A program made the position numbers and the translations under genes. This document shows positions 11,144 to 23,800 of a stretch of DNA of 64,000 nucleotides, piece after piece (the first letter of the stretch is position 1; the number at the start of each line of letters is the position of its first letter). The notes under the pieces were generated by a model, which worked only from the letters and a program-made list of their open reading frames with translations, did no database searches and was not told where the DNA came from. The stretch is from Ceratorhiza oryzae-sativae (Eukaryota > Basidiomycota > Agaricomycetes > Cantharellales > Ceratobasidiaceae), in assembly GCA_030998015.1 (NCBI GenBank), contig JARWMV010000253.1, positions 1 through 64,000 of the forward strand, given 5' to 3'.

Positions 11144-11849
11144 GGTTTCAAGGTTTTAGTGAGAGGCAGCAGTCAGGTTGAAGCAGGCCTGTCCGTTCAC
11201 CCTTAAGTAGCATGGTTGGTCCATGGCCAGGTGGCGGATCCAGGGATCTGGGTCTAGAATCTAGGGTCAGAGCAGTGAATTTGGCTGAACATTAGAACCC
11301 TAGCCCCAGGTGCATACAGCAAGGACCAACAGAGCACCCAGGACTGTGGAATCAAGCTTTGCATGTCAGGGGCTATCAAGTTCAGGTTCATGATCTATCA
11401 TGAAGGCGTTAGGACTGCTCTGTGAAATAACAGAGTGAGCCCAAGCTGGCCTCCAACTAACTGTAGGAAGCATCAGGTTACAACAACGCCCAGACCAATC
11501 AGCCTGAACCCCCCTCCCCCTGGGTTTCATTCAAATCAAAATACATTTTCTGCACAGGGGGATTGTATTCTATATTGAGAGTTGCTGAAACATGCACAAA
11601 AGCAATGGCTGGAACTGGATTCTTTGTCACTTAGACAACTGGACTCTCTGTCTTGCTTTGTTTATTGGCACCACGGATGTCCAAGGGTAATGGGCATTTT
11701 ACTTCAAGAACTCGGTGCTTAAATTAGGTTTCTGTCACATGTCAGGGTCTGTGTTTGTTCATCCCTTTATATGTTGATCACAACTTGATCACATGACGCA
11801 TGTTGATCCTCAACTTGACCACCCCTGGGTTGCATCTTGCTGAAGCAAT
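11144..11849. other. No supported gene
   Basis: No coding signal, no recognisable repeat ends. The stretch separates the zinc-cluster pseudogene from the satellite array. Confidence 0.3.
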
Positions 11850-13650
11850 CTAACACCTTGTGTACAGCCTTCACAGGCGTTGCAAGGGACAAGTAGGCAG
11901 CCCTTGTGGATGCCACTCATCATGTTGGTGCTTTGAGTGGACCGGCAATAGGTGGCAGTTGATGCCAGGCACCTCATACACAGCCTTCACAGGTGTGGCG
12001 AGGCATGAGTAGGCAGCTTTTGCAGGTGCTGCCCATCATGCCCAGCTTGGAAGACACATCTAACTGTCATGGACCACAGGCTCTGATGAACAGGCCTGAT
12101 CGACATGTTGACAGTGACCAAAGCAGCTTGGGACCCTGCACACAGCCTTTGTAGGCATTGCGGGGGGTGGGTAGGCAGCCTTCACAGGCACTGCTCATCA
12201 CTCCAGGCTTGCAAAACAGGTCAAACGTCGAAGAGTGCCAATGAGTGCAACAGACTCATGGACAGCTGACTTGAGCAACATGGCACCCCGCACACAGCCT
12301 TCACAGGTGTTGTGGGGGGTGGGTAGGCAGCCTTTGTGGGCACACCACTCATTGTGCCAGGCTTGCGACACAGGTCAAATGTCAATGGTTGACAGGTGTG
12401 AACAAGCGCCACAACTTGTGGACAGCTGACTGGAGCAACTTGGCACCCTGTACACAGCCTTCATGGGCGTTGCAGGGGATGAGCAGGCAGCCTTCACGGG
12501 TGCTGCTCATTGCGCCAGGCTTGCAAAATGGGTTGAACGTCAAAGAGCACCAATGAGTGCAATGGACTCATGGACAGCTGACTTGAGCAACATGGCACCC
12601 CACACACAGCCTTTGCAGGCATTGTGGGGGGTGGGTAGGCAGCCTTTGCAGGCACACCACTCATGGCGCCAGGCTTGCAACACAGGTTGAATGTTGACAG
12701 TTGATGGGTGCGAACAAGTGCCACAACTTGTGGACGGCCAACTGGAGAAACTTGGCACCCCATACACAGCCTTCACAGGTGTTGCAGGGGATGAGCAGGC
12801 AGCCTTCATGGGCACTGCTCATTGTGCCAGGCTTGCGAAACGGGTTGAACATTGATGGGTGCAAAGGAGCAAAACAGACTTGTGGACGGCCAACTCATGC
12901 AACCTGGCACCCCACACACAGCCTTTGCGGGCGTTGTGGGGGGTGGGTGGGTAGCCTTTGCAGACACCACTCATCACGCTGGGCATCCAAAACAGGTAGA
13001 ACGCCAAGGGTCAGCAGGTGATAGCAACCACAACTGACACACAGACAGTGGACTTCAGCTGACTCATACCTTGCACACAGCTTGTGCAGGCAGCGCAAGG
13101 GATGGGCAAGCCACCTTAGCAGGCATCAACCATCATCCTGTGTGTGCCTGCTGAGCGGAATGAGCCCTTGAACGCTCAAATACACCTGACTGACATGTGA
13201 ATGACTGGCATATGGAGAACTGAGTGACAGACGTACTGCCAACTCCGGCTGCTGAGCACTTAGTCATCACACTTTGCTGGCATTGTGATGGATGAACAGG
13301 AAGCCTTCAGGCACGCCGCTTGTCATGCACAGTGTGCTTCAGACACTAACAAGGTGTCCAGAAGCACATACACCTATCCAACAGATGCACATGTGGCTCG
13401 ACCCACATAACAACTTGAGCAGGTAGTGACAGGCTTGGCCAGCCACCTTTGCCAATGCTGCCAATCTTGAATGGTGTTTGCAATCTAGGGACACTAACAA
13501 GCCAAACTGATGGATGCACTTATGGCTCATCCACAACTGCCTAACGCACACACAAATACATGCTGACATACCGGCAGCCAACCAAAGCCCCCTATCACTT
13601 TGCCCATAGCCATTGCTGTTGTTCATAGTGATAGTAGCTAACCCTTGCAG
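11850..13650 (+). repeat. Satellite array, ~155-bp units in ~310-bp dimers
   Basis: The phrase ACACAGCCTT recurs near 11863, 11979, 12140, 12292, 12452, 12605, 12765 and 12915, with decayed forms near 13075 and beyond, a mean step near 155 bp. Between 12290 and 12960 two variants alternate: one has GTGGGGGGTGGGTAGGCAG, the other GCAGGGGATGAGCAGGCAG, each followed by a variant-specific CACACCACTCAT or TGCTGCTCATTG. This gives a higher-order dimer of about 310 bp. Units also share TGGACAGCTGACTTGAGCAA. The array decays toward 13650. Open frames here are repeat artefacts. Confidence 0.85.
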
Positions 13651-14624
13651 GTGCTGTCATTGTGCCGGCTGTGCACAGCACACAACGCGATGAAGTGAGT
13701 CTCCTGCCAAATGAGTGTATGGCCTTCTAGAGCCAAACAGTATCATAGAACGCGTGTGTAAGAACCCAAATCATTTGGAGCCAAGCTTCTACCACTAGGC
13801 CCCTTGTAAATGGCCTCTGAGGAATATGTACATTGTTGCCCGGGAAACTAATAGTGGTGCTGTGCTGTGAGTTATTCTTGATGAAAATGCCAGGGGTACC
13901 ACTATCATGTCACCAAGTCTGCGACACAGCTGCAATTCAGTGCACAGCAATTGTGCATTCCTTGTTAATATATTGTCAAAGTTCATGTAAATTTCATTCA
14001 ATGAATGTGAATTTCCATGCCCGAATTGAAGAGAAATGTGGTGGGAATAAGTTGAGTTATAAGAGGGATGCCCAAAGTTCCAGCAAATGTGGCCAGATCA
14101 CAAAAGGGAGCAGTTTCTCATGGGTCAGGTTCTCACTATGATGAGTGAATCCCTGCTACACGTGACACATGCAAGGGCGTTGAAAAATTTCCCTTGTTGC
14201 ACATTCTTGGTACCCACATTCCATAGCTGTTCATCTAGTTCCAGATTACCTCTCAGAGCAAAGTTATCTGCCTTCTCTATTTTGATTTCAATTTTGATTT
14301 CTTTTTTTTATTATTGTGCTTTTCTTTTCTACAACTTTGAGCAAAATAGATGATTGTAAAAATCTCTGGAATCCTGTTTCTTAAATAGACACACCAAAAA
14401 CCAGGGTTGAAATGACAGGTCAATCAACCAATCAGTTATGAGCCCTGATCTTTCACTCATCAGAGATATTGGAGCTTGGAAACAATGGACTCGATTGCCC
14501 ACTTCTTGATGGCATTCCAGCTTGACTTCCTTCATCTCCCACCTCTCTCTGGTCTATGTCTGTGCTCAAGCTTTCATGCTGCAAATCAAGAGAGTCAGAG
14601 GGAACTACGGCCTACTATGATTGC
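13651..14624. other. No supported gene
   Basis: Short frames only; no domains, introns or repeat ends recognised. A T-rich tract is at 14279-14330. Confidence 0.3.
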
Positions 14625-15347
14625 TCATACCTCAGCAGCATCGTCTAGCAAACTAGCTTTAGCAGCTGTCATCCATTGCCAGGCACCACCAAGGCCACCA
14701 CTCGTACCACTAATCTCATCTTCTTCCCGCTCCTCCTGCACACTATGATATCTGTGGAGCTGGTGCATGACCCAGCGTGGGAACCACAGCAGGCATGCCC
14801 CCTCAAGTGGAATCCAGACAAATGGATGTAATAACTCTCTCACCCTGCCAGGACCGGTTCCCACCCAGTGAGCAATAGTCCAGTTCCACACAGCTGAATA
14901 CTCGGGGTCAGGGAGTTGGAGGAGGTAACATGTATGCATGTCTGGGTTGCGGATGCACACACACTGGATACTTCATGAGAGTTAGTCCAAGTCCAACATG
15001 TTCACTGAGATTGAGCTCAAAACTCACACTGCAGTCCATCCATTGTACTCCATCTCTGTGTAATTGAGTGCCAGGGGCCATCACACACAGATGCAAGTGT
15101 ACTTGGTTTCCATCTGCCAAGCGCCAGTCCCTATATGGTTGGGAAGGGGGGACCACCCCAATAATGCAATTGCTGAGAGATCTTTCCCAGTCTCCAAGGG
15201 TGATATGTGGGAAATCATGTTGAAGGCAGCCCACTGATTACCATTGAGAGATCCCAATTCCACCATGATAAAAGTACCACAATTCACAAAACAAAAATTG
15301 TTTGCTGTACGCAACACCTCTGTTGACTCTCTGAGAATCACATTCAA
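14625..15347 (-). pseudogene. Unidentified coding remnant, two frameshifts
   Basis: Three overlapping minus-strand frames (15347-15081, 15234-14908 and 14960-14625) read as one protein-like sequence of about 230 residues with balanced composition, Trp-rich words such as GNQWAAF, VWNWTIAHWVG and LLWFPRWVM, and an acidic/Gly-rich C-terminus. The frame returns to its starting phase after the second shift. No family was recognised. The codon-like structure supports a decayed gene; an unrecognised intron at either shift is possible. Confidence 0.35.
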
Positions 15348-16567
15348 AAAGGCATGTACAAAAATTCCAACATACTGGGAGGATCAGCTAGTTCATCTGC
15401 AGGGCTCCTTCTTGACTCATGCTGAAACTGGCCTTGCCACAACTCCTCAAAGCTCTCTTGCTTGTTGGACCACACAGTGGGCAGTCCTTGCGCTGCTGCT
15501 GGTCAAGAGGGCTTATGTGACCTTTGTGGAGACATGTATATGAACAATTTGATTTTGTTGTGGGGGAGGGGTGAGATCACACAGATTTGAGAAAAGGCAA
15601 GCTGTTGCCCTTTCTGAAGCCCTGTTATATTCTCATGCTCCTTTGTTTGACACCCACATTTTGATGTGTGTTTCTGTTTGGATCCGTATATGCACAGGCA
15701 AATCACCTATGGACCCCAGCATCAGTTTGCCATGGTTGCTAAGATTGGATTCAGGGAGAACCGGTTTGCAATCAGGTGATGTGCCTGTATGCCCATACCT
15801 GGGTCTCAATGTTGGCTGTCTATGCTTTCCAACACAAGGGTTGACCATATGTGGCACCAGAATGTCAGATACTTGCTTGACACATGGTTCCTAACAGTCA
15901 AACTTGCAGCATGTGAGCTAGTGAGGGAATGTTTTTTCAAAGGCACCTTTTGTCAGCAAGGGCATATAAGAACAGCTGCAGCTGTGTCACTTTTGCCATG
16001 TCCAATATGCCCCCAACTTCAGCATCAACCTCAACCACAACTGGAACTCCTGTGGTCCCTTCACTTTGTACATGTGCCACTTGTATGTCTCAACCAGCCC
16101 CAAACCTTGATTTAGGTGAGTTGCATAGGTCTAATTCAGCCACACTGCTTCACAGATGAATCCCATCTCAGTCCATGTGCATTGTCCTGTGCCTGCTCAT
16201 GTGTGAGTGCTCTTTCAGAGCCAAAATAGCACAGATGTAGGTGTAGACTTTGTTGGTCAAAGTTGTGCTGACATGGCTCAATCACAGACGGCTTGTGCAC
16301 CAGGAGACAAGGATACAACTGTGAATGATCTAGGTGCGTTCTCCCTTTTGCCCTCTTTGTTTGGGTCCAAACTGCACATCCAATCACTGAACCTTATTGC
16401 CACAGCTGCTGGAATTGAACTTGGGTGTAATACATGGGATGAATAGATTCACTTTTGCTGCCTGATTGTCATCATGAGAAGATTGCAACACGTGTTGTGA
16501 TCAGACCCTGAGACCTTGAGATGAAATATAAAGGGCTGTTTGCACTGGCTGGGACCTGGTGTCCTCT
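15348..16567. other. Weak plus-strand coding traces only
   Basis: A Ser/Thr/Pro-rich plus-strand reading starts at ATG 16001 (MPPTSASTSTTTG) and ends near a GTGAGT donor-like site at 16116. It may be a 5' exon of the next remnant, but I cannot join it. Nothing else was seen. Confidence 0.25.
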
Positions 16568-16569
16568 GC

Positions 16570-16990
16570 AATGCCAGCTGTGGACACTGACAACGAATGG
16601 GCTGATGAGCCTAATTGCACTCATGGTGCTTCCCGAGGCACACTGGTAGCAGGCAAGGAGCATGATGCTTCCATGTCTGAAGATGAACTTACTAATATAT
16701 CTTTCTTTAGTGCCTGATCCAGGTCCATCCCTGGCAGAGCTACTAGCTGCAGCTGCGTCCTCATCATCAGTGACGACAGGTGGGAGGCCAACGAAAGTAC
16801 ATAAATTAACAATGTGATCATTGGCTGCCACTAAACAAACATGGTTTGCAGGTGAAAAGGTGAGAGCCTGAAGCTGACGCACAGGACAGTGCAAGTGCAA
16901 GTGAGAAGCAGGCTTGGAGAAAGCAAAAATAGCTTGTTCTCTGCAGCAGAAGGGGGGGGGCAGCATTTCAGATAACTGCTTGTAGCATGT
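16570..16990 (+). pseudogene. Unidentified spliced coding remnant
   Basis: An acidic plus-strand exon begins at ATG 16570. An acceptor TTTCTTTAG preceded by CTTACTAAT (16690-16708) leads into an Ala/Ser-rich stretch containing LAELLAAAASSSV, then a basic stretch, then TGA. The donor could not be fixed and no family was recognised. It could be a small gene or a gag-like piece. Confidence 0.25.
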
Positions 16991-17015
16991 TCACAAATTT
17001 ATTATTCCATCCTAA

Positions 17016-18143
17016 TCATGAGTATACCAGTGTGTCAATTTGAAACCGGGACATATATTGGATGAATTCTGGTAAGTGATAGGTTACTGCAATCAAGTAT
17101 TCCTCAACCTTGATAGGCCAGTCAGAACAGGTGGATTTGGTCCAAGTTTGCCAAGCACTGAAAGTGACAATATGCCAGGTCACGCATGTCATGACCCCAC
17201 TGTAGCGATATCTGCATGAATAACACAGATTGATATATGATATACATACAGCTCTTGTAATATCATGGATTGCACTCACCTCAGCTATTCCAAGGTTGCA
17301 TGTGTATGTTATAAGTACAAGAGTGTGATCACCAATCGTATATGCGACCATCATGCCCCCTTGTCTGGCTATAGGCGAAAACAAAGCCAAAAGTGGGTAT
17401 GTGAGCTATATTAAAGGTATGGATATATGTAATGCACCAAGTTATACTGTTGTATGGATGGCTGGCCAGTGGTTGGCCTCAAACTGCTCACTCAAATACT
17501 GTGTCCATTCAATCCCAGTGAACCACCCCACTGGAGCCAAATTGAATGACTAGGTTGACTGAGCCAAGCTTCTCAGATGCACTGCAGTTATTCACCCCTG
17601 AACAATACCTGCCACCATGGCTGCTACAACACCCATGCAAAGAGTTCATAGCTGCAAGTAATGAATTATCTGTGAGTAAGTAGGCCAGGAGAGCATGGTT
17701 GACTCGATGCAAGGTGTAGAATAGGGGCTTGCAGGTTTTGTTGCCCTTAAGCTTGCGTCTGTCAGTGGCCTCCAAGCTAATCAGCTTTTTATCCACAATT
17801 TTGGCATTTAGGTAACTTGGGAGATCTGTGTAGGGCATTCTGTCGCATATCATAGCTTCTGTAATATCTGATCTGGGAGAGGGGAATCTGGGTAAAACAT
17901 ATGATTTATGTCTGCATCCAAAGGGTGACTCAGTGATTGCAAGTTACAGTTTACTTCGGACTTGGATATGCTTACAGGATCCTGTCCAATGTGCAGGTGA
18001 ACATCCCTGTACAAGGTTATTGATATAATACTGCCCCAGACATGAAGATATGAGAGGCATGACCTTGCAAATAAACCAGGTAAGCAAGCATCATCCCACA
18101 GAAGAGTTGGATCTGGTAGGAAACACCTACAAGCATGAATCAT
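17016..18143 (-). pseudogene. Unidentified spliced coding remnant
   Basis: A minus-strand exon from ATG 17390 ends with GAG at 17280 before a perfect GTGAGT donor (17279-17274). A 68-bp intron ends in TGCAG at 17212, and reading continues to about 17026. Further open frames upstream (17853-17509 and 18143-17850) are in other phases and may be earlier exons. No domain was recognised. The good splice signals favour a former gene. Confidence 0.3.
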
Positions 18144-19834
18144 GACCTTGAAGCATCTGAGAGACTAGAGGTTTGAAATCAAGTTCCATGCAAGCCGAAC
18201 AGCTATTTCACACCCACAAACTGAATTTTCCTGTCAACTGAATATAGTCTTCTTGCAACCCCAAGGCCCATGATTTCATAACTTGATTCAGAAATCATGG
18301 GCCATACTTTCACACATGAGAACAACAATTGCAAGACAGCATTGAAATTGATGAAGGTAAGACATGCTGCTGTGGTGAACAACTCAAACCAGAGAGCGTA
18401 TACTCCTTGATACATGCTGGTATTCCTACATATTTGTTACAGATTGTAGTGTTCTCCTCCCCCTGGCCAGTTTCCTTGTACATCAAATAGGTTCAAAACA
18501 CATATTGCCTGTCTTAGGATGCAAAAACCATCACCAAGCAAGGGAATTTCTCAGTCTGCAGTGTGTTTGTTTCCCTCTGTTTCTCATGTATTCTCATGAT
18601 AAATGTGAGCTGAAATGAAACAGCAGGTGTTGTGTTGGTGTAATAGCATGTAATGAAAGGTGTTGATCCATAATGATCCCATTATGCTAGTGCAGTTTGG
18701 CACAATGTCCCCAACAATACAACCCCGTTTCCATTGCCCCCCTTTACACCCAATTAAACTGTGTTACCCCCAGTGGATTTTGATGAGTTTCTGACACTGT
18801 GTTTTCTGTACATAATGGCACTCTACACCTAGGTGAGCTGCCTCCAGGCTCTTGCTTGGGCTTGCTTCATGCCTTGACCAGTTCTAGCTGTTCCTATATC
18901 CCCAGCACAGGGTGATAGCCAGCCATTTGTCTTATGGTCAGGCTGCAACCACACTATGGCTCTTTGGAAACTGTTAGTGCTGTAGAAAAAATTAAACATT
19001 GCCATTGTCATCATCATAATTTTGAGAATTTGAGGCTCTTGAAGATGTGGAGGAACAATTTGCCAGATTCTTGCAGCAGAGGTAGGAATCCAGTGCTGTT
19101 CCCCAAATCACTCAGCTGCAGATATAGCAGGATGCTGGTATACAGGGGTAACCCAGATTTTCCCATACCCTGCCACATTTATTGTGGCAGTAGGGAAACT
19201 GTACATCTAGCTGACTTTGATTGGAATGCAAGGAATAGTGTAATGCACTAACGTATTTGAGCTTCCAAATGGTATTTTACATGTGTGTGGGTTTCATGTT
19301 GTTGACTTGTGGCAGGCAATTGGTAAGTTGCCTGAATGCCAGAAAGGGGGAAAGAATAACAAAACTCACCATAACCATGTGCTTTGTCACTAATAAAAGG
19401 CAAGAACTGACTATTCTATGCATCAAAAGCACTTTCACCACTTCAATCATTTCAGGTGCTGGTGGCTTCAAGGTCTCCTGAAGATAACCTTTCTCCCCTT
19501 GAAGCATTGTGTGTCTTCTCTTAGCTGTGGCCTCAGGCCAACATGCCTCAAGTACAGATTCTATGAGTTGTTCTATTCCATGTGGCATTCAATCTTGTCC
19601 CCTGATCCTGTTTTAGTGTACACCCCAGAAGAACTGTCTCTATTGTCTTGTATGTAGCATATGAGCACACTGCTGATTTGATACCCCATAGTGACACTAC
19701 TTGGTATGCAATATATGTGGGCAGCCAAGGGATTGGATGCAGCCAAAACTTTTGTTGCTGCATATTATCATTCCTAAGCAATGATGGAACATAATTCAAA
19801 GAATTGTTGCATTTTGCTGGACATTGTCAGCAAT
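18144..19834. other. No supported gene
   Basis: Only short unconvincing frames on both strands. No intron signals, terminal repeats or tandem structure recognised. Confidence 0.3.
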
Positions 19835-20472
19835 ACACGTGATCTACCATGCACCACACAGTAGATCACATGATCAGATGCTTGATGGTGATGGCCACAT
19901 TGAAAGCCCATTAATGACTTCTGTCATGATTTTCTATGCAGGATCCAACAGTTAATGTAATTTGACAAGCAAGCACTGATCTATAGCAATACTCAAAATT
20001 TGTCCACTGGGTGTTGACCTTACCAGCAACACACGTGACCTACTGTACGCTGCATGGTAGATCATGTGACATGACACCCTACAGTGACAGCAACATTGAA
20101 TGCCAACTAATCAACTTTGGCCATGTTGTTGCAGATGGGATACAGCACATGATTCAACTTACTGAGAGAGAACTGATTTGTAGTATTTCTTATACTTTGT
20201 TTACTGGGTGGTGACCTAACAACACCTGCAATACACGTGACCTACCGTGCGCCACACAGTAGGTCACGGGACTAGCCACTTGACATCAACAATAAAAGTT
20301 ACTAACACTCAACATGTGTGGGCCTTGAAGGTCTTGTATTGTGCTAGGTTCAATGTCTTCTTACACTTGTTGTGTAAGTGCTGTTGCAAAATTTGAAAAA
20401 AATTTGTCCACCAAGGTGAGGACTCCCTGGTTACACGTGATCTACCATGCAGCGCATGGTAGATCACATGAT
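19835..20472 (+). repeat. Four ~200-bp units each with a hairpin
   Basis: Palindromes of the form GTGATCTACCATGC...GCATGGTAGATCAC lie at 19835-19873, 20031-20072, 20233-20270 and 20433-20472, steps of 196, 202 and 200 bp. The last has 14-bp perfect arms around a 3-nt loop; the others are weaker versions. Two to three units also share a TTTGTCCACTGGGTG-like phrase about 30 bp before the hairpin, so these are decayed tandem repeats and not isolated hairpins. Each unit starts with ACACGTGA. Confidence 0.8.
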
Positions 20473-20619
20473 CAGACACAAGACCACAGGAGAGACATTG
20501 ACTGTCCACACAGTAAACATTTGCCATCATGTTGTTCCTCCATACATAGGATGTGTTCATTAATTCATTGAGCCCCTTGTGCACACACATTTGATCTGTC
20601 TACTTGGTGCAGACTCCAG

Positions 20620-20815
20620 TTCATAGTCGATTCCATGTGGCAATGAGACAGCTCCAATTGGGCTGAAAATTTGTGGCTAGGTGCGCATGTGTGATGTCTA
20701 TGTGCTGGCAAAATTGCAGCCCAATCCAATCATAGGCCCTTGAGATATTCGAAAATTTCCACAGATTTTCAACTGATTTCCTCTCTATAACCTCTGCCTT
20801 AATAACCAATCAGGT
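20620..20815. other. Short sequence shared with 52.2-54.3 kb insertion
   Basis: TCCAATTGGGCTGAAAATTT here is matched in reverse complement inside the 52.2-54.3 kb insertion (near 52830), and an inverted partner (AATTGCAGCCCAAT) lies 60 bp on. It may be a piece of the same transposon family, placed just after the truncated end of the helicase pseudogene. Confidence 0.3.
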
Positions 20816-20820
20816 ACCCT

Positions 20821-23800
20821 CCCATCAGTTTGCCATGTTGGGAGCCCAACTTGCTCTGCAACTTTGGATTCAATATGTGGTGGGATGGTGGCTGAAAGAG
20901 CAACCAGTGGTACACCCTTCCCTGTAAGGTACTTCAGCCTCCCCATGACTGGTCTGCAGCACTTGGATGTGACTGTAAGGTGGGCTTCATCAAGGACAAT
21001 AAAATTTTGTCTTGCTTGTGAAATTTGAGCATCAAGCCACTGTCAGAACACTTGTTTGTTTGCCATGCACTTGGTGGAGACAGTGACCACTCCACCATCT
21101 TGAATTTCCTTGCTCCATTCAGAGAACTGGACTGTTTGTCCTTCCTGGTGGCCTGGGGCATTCAGTGCTAGCTGGCACTGCATTGAGGCTTGCAGCTGGT
21201 CAGACATGATGGCACATAGTGGGAACATGACAAGGGTGATCCCATGCTCAATGTAGGGCAAGGGTCCAAAAAGGAAAGACTTGCCTGCACTGGTAGGCAG
21301 ATTGATTATCAGGGATGAACAACATTGGAGAACCAAGGCTATAGACCCCCTGCTACCCAATGGAAGACCAAGTTGCTCCTTGATTACCAGTGTAAAGTTG
21401 CAACACCACAAGATGCTTGGGGGTCACAGGGACTGCATTGTGCTGCGAAGGTCCTTGATGTGGCTTTGCAACCAAGCCTATTGCCTCTTGTCCATCAAGC
21501 TTGTCCATGATTACCTCTGTGACACAGTGTGCAAATGGCTCCTGAATGTTTTTAAGCTTGGCACCCACAGCAGCAACAAGTGAATTTTGGTCAATGGCAG
21601 TGCATGAATGAGTCTCTTGCTGATTATCAACTGCCTTGTGGAGCCCTGGAAGCCTCTTTAACTCAGTTGGTGCAAGCAGGGCTCAGAAGATCTGGTAGAG
21701 CATCTCAAATGAGCAAAAGAGATATTTGAGCAAGCCATTGCAAGCCAGTATGTGAAGCTGTGCAATACCTACAGCATAGTGTGCTGAAACTGTCTTGCTG
21801 GTGTGGCTTCCAGAGGTGTCCATAGCAGACATGATCATGTCCCAGAGCATGCTGGCACCTGGGACCTGTTTCTTTTGGACTGCAGTTAGGATATGGCACA
21901 GGGTTTGGATGCCTAAATCTATGCCAATCATATCCTTAAAGAGCTGTTGGATTAGGATGGAGAGCATGGACAAGCTCATCCCAACTCCAGCAATTGCAAA
22001 GGCTGATGTCTCTTTGACAACCCAATGTCCTTGATAACAGAACTGCTGGGTTAAATGCCCAGCAATTGGACAAGCCAAGCCATAGAGGATGTGGAACAAC
22101 TGGCCTACTTGCCAGGGAAGAGCATGGGCTATGGGCCAATCATGCCCTGTGTTGCTCAGTTCTTGTTATACATGAGCACTTCAGCAATGACTCCAAGAGA
22201 TGGACAAAAATAATTCCAATGACAACATGGCATGTAAGATAACTTTGCTGTGCAATGCTCTGCTCCTCAAGGACACTGACCACCAAACAAAAACATGAGG
22301 ATTGACATGTCCTCAACAGGCCAATGGTTGTTGTGTAACCACCTGAGTGCACCCTTGTCATTCCAACTGATCTGCAGCTTAGCTTTGTGATTGACATGCA
22401 TATCCTTGGCTAGGACTCCATGGTGGAGTTCAAATGCTTTCTCAGCAAGATGGAGGATCATTCCAGGGAAAGGATTGCAAGGATCAACAAACATGCAATA
22501 GCCAGCATCTGTGTGGGAGAGGTCATCATAGATGTGGGTGTCTTCAGTCACATTGAATTTCAGTTCTTCAAGTGTCATCCCCAGGAGAACCTTAGTCACA
22601 ATATGATCCTGTGATCACCCCACTTGACAGACAGCTGTGGCATGGAATGTCAGCAGATGGACCTGCTGGCCAGCAACAATGACAGTATCAAGGTCTATCC
22701 AGTTGACATTTGGAGGGCAGATGGAGCTGGCTGCATACTTGGATTCAATGGAGACAACAGTGCAGATGCTGGGGAATGGAGTGACATAAAGCTTTGAAAT
22801 GAACTTGGCAATGTTGAGCACAACTCTAGAGAGCTGTTGTGAGATTCATGTCCAGAAACTCATGAACAAACATACTCTGCAAGTAGACCAGCTTGCTGTG
22901 AAGCAGATGCAATTTGGGATCTCCTTTCAGCAATGTCTTGTAGCCATTGAATATCAGCCTGGAGGAGTAGCAGAGAATAAATTATATTCCTGAGCTGAAC
23001 AATGTTGTGTGAAATTTTGCATGGGGACTGGAACTTTCACAACCCACTGCTTGCCTGGGTGTGTGTGTAGTGGGGGTGATGGGGACAGGCTGCTGAAACC
23101 AGCCTGCCCCCCAGTACAGTGGGGGAGATGACAAGATGAAGCAATCTGGGGGACCCAGAGCAGCTTCATGGCTGTATTTATACTCCTCTATGTACATGAT
23201 CACATAAGCATACATGATTTGGTATCAGTCAGCATGAATGGTGGATCAGTAAACAGGTGATTGGCAGTTAATAATCCCTCTAGCCACATGACTAATGCAC
23301 CATCAGTGGCTGACTGATCATATCAGTCAGCCCCATTACTTATCCACAATACATTATTAGTAAGATTTATAGTCATAGCCACCAGTTCCAGTCATCAGCC
23401 ACCTTGGCTCATGACAGGAATGTCCCAACCACATGGAAATTGATCAGTGCAGTGAAGCAGGCAGTGGGAATGTTCATCTTGTCTTTGAGTAAATGGCTGA
23501 ACTCCTGAACTGAACCTGGAGCCCAGAAGGCATGGGCAAGCTGAAGTACCATCTTGCTACCTGCATATTTGTCACTTTTGTTGCAGTATCACTTGACACA
23601 TTGTCAAACATCCCTCACAAATATATTTGGTTGTTTCCTGATCTTATGAAGGGTAGGACAAGCACACTGACCTGCTTGTTAGCTCACAGGGTGATTGGAT
23701 ATCAATTGTCCTTTGCCACATGTAGTTGATAAAGCCTTACAATGAATACACACCAACATTGCAAGGTCCTAGTGTACTCCTTTCAATCATCTTTGTCAAG

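Noticed and set aside
12221..13098. Many overlapping ORFs on both strands
   Set aside because: They come from satellite units without stops; similar peptides recur with the 155-bp period.
19835..20472. CRISPR-like array
   Set aside because: Repeats are 40-bp palindromes 200 bp apart with related spacers, the sequence is fungal, and no cas genes exist.
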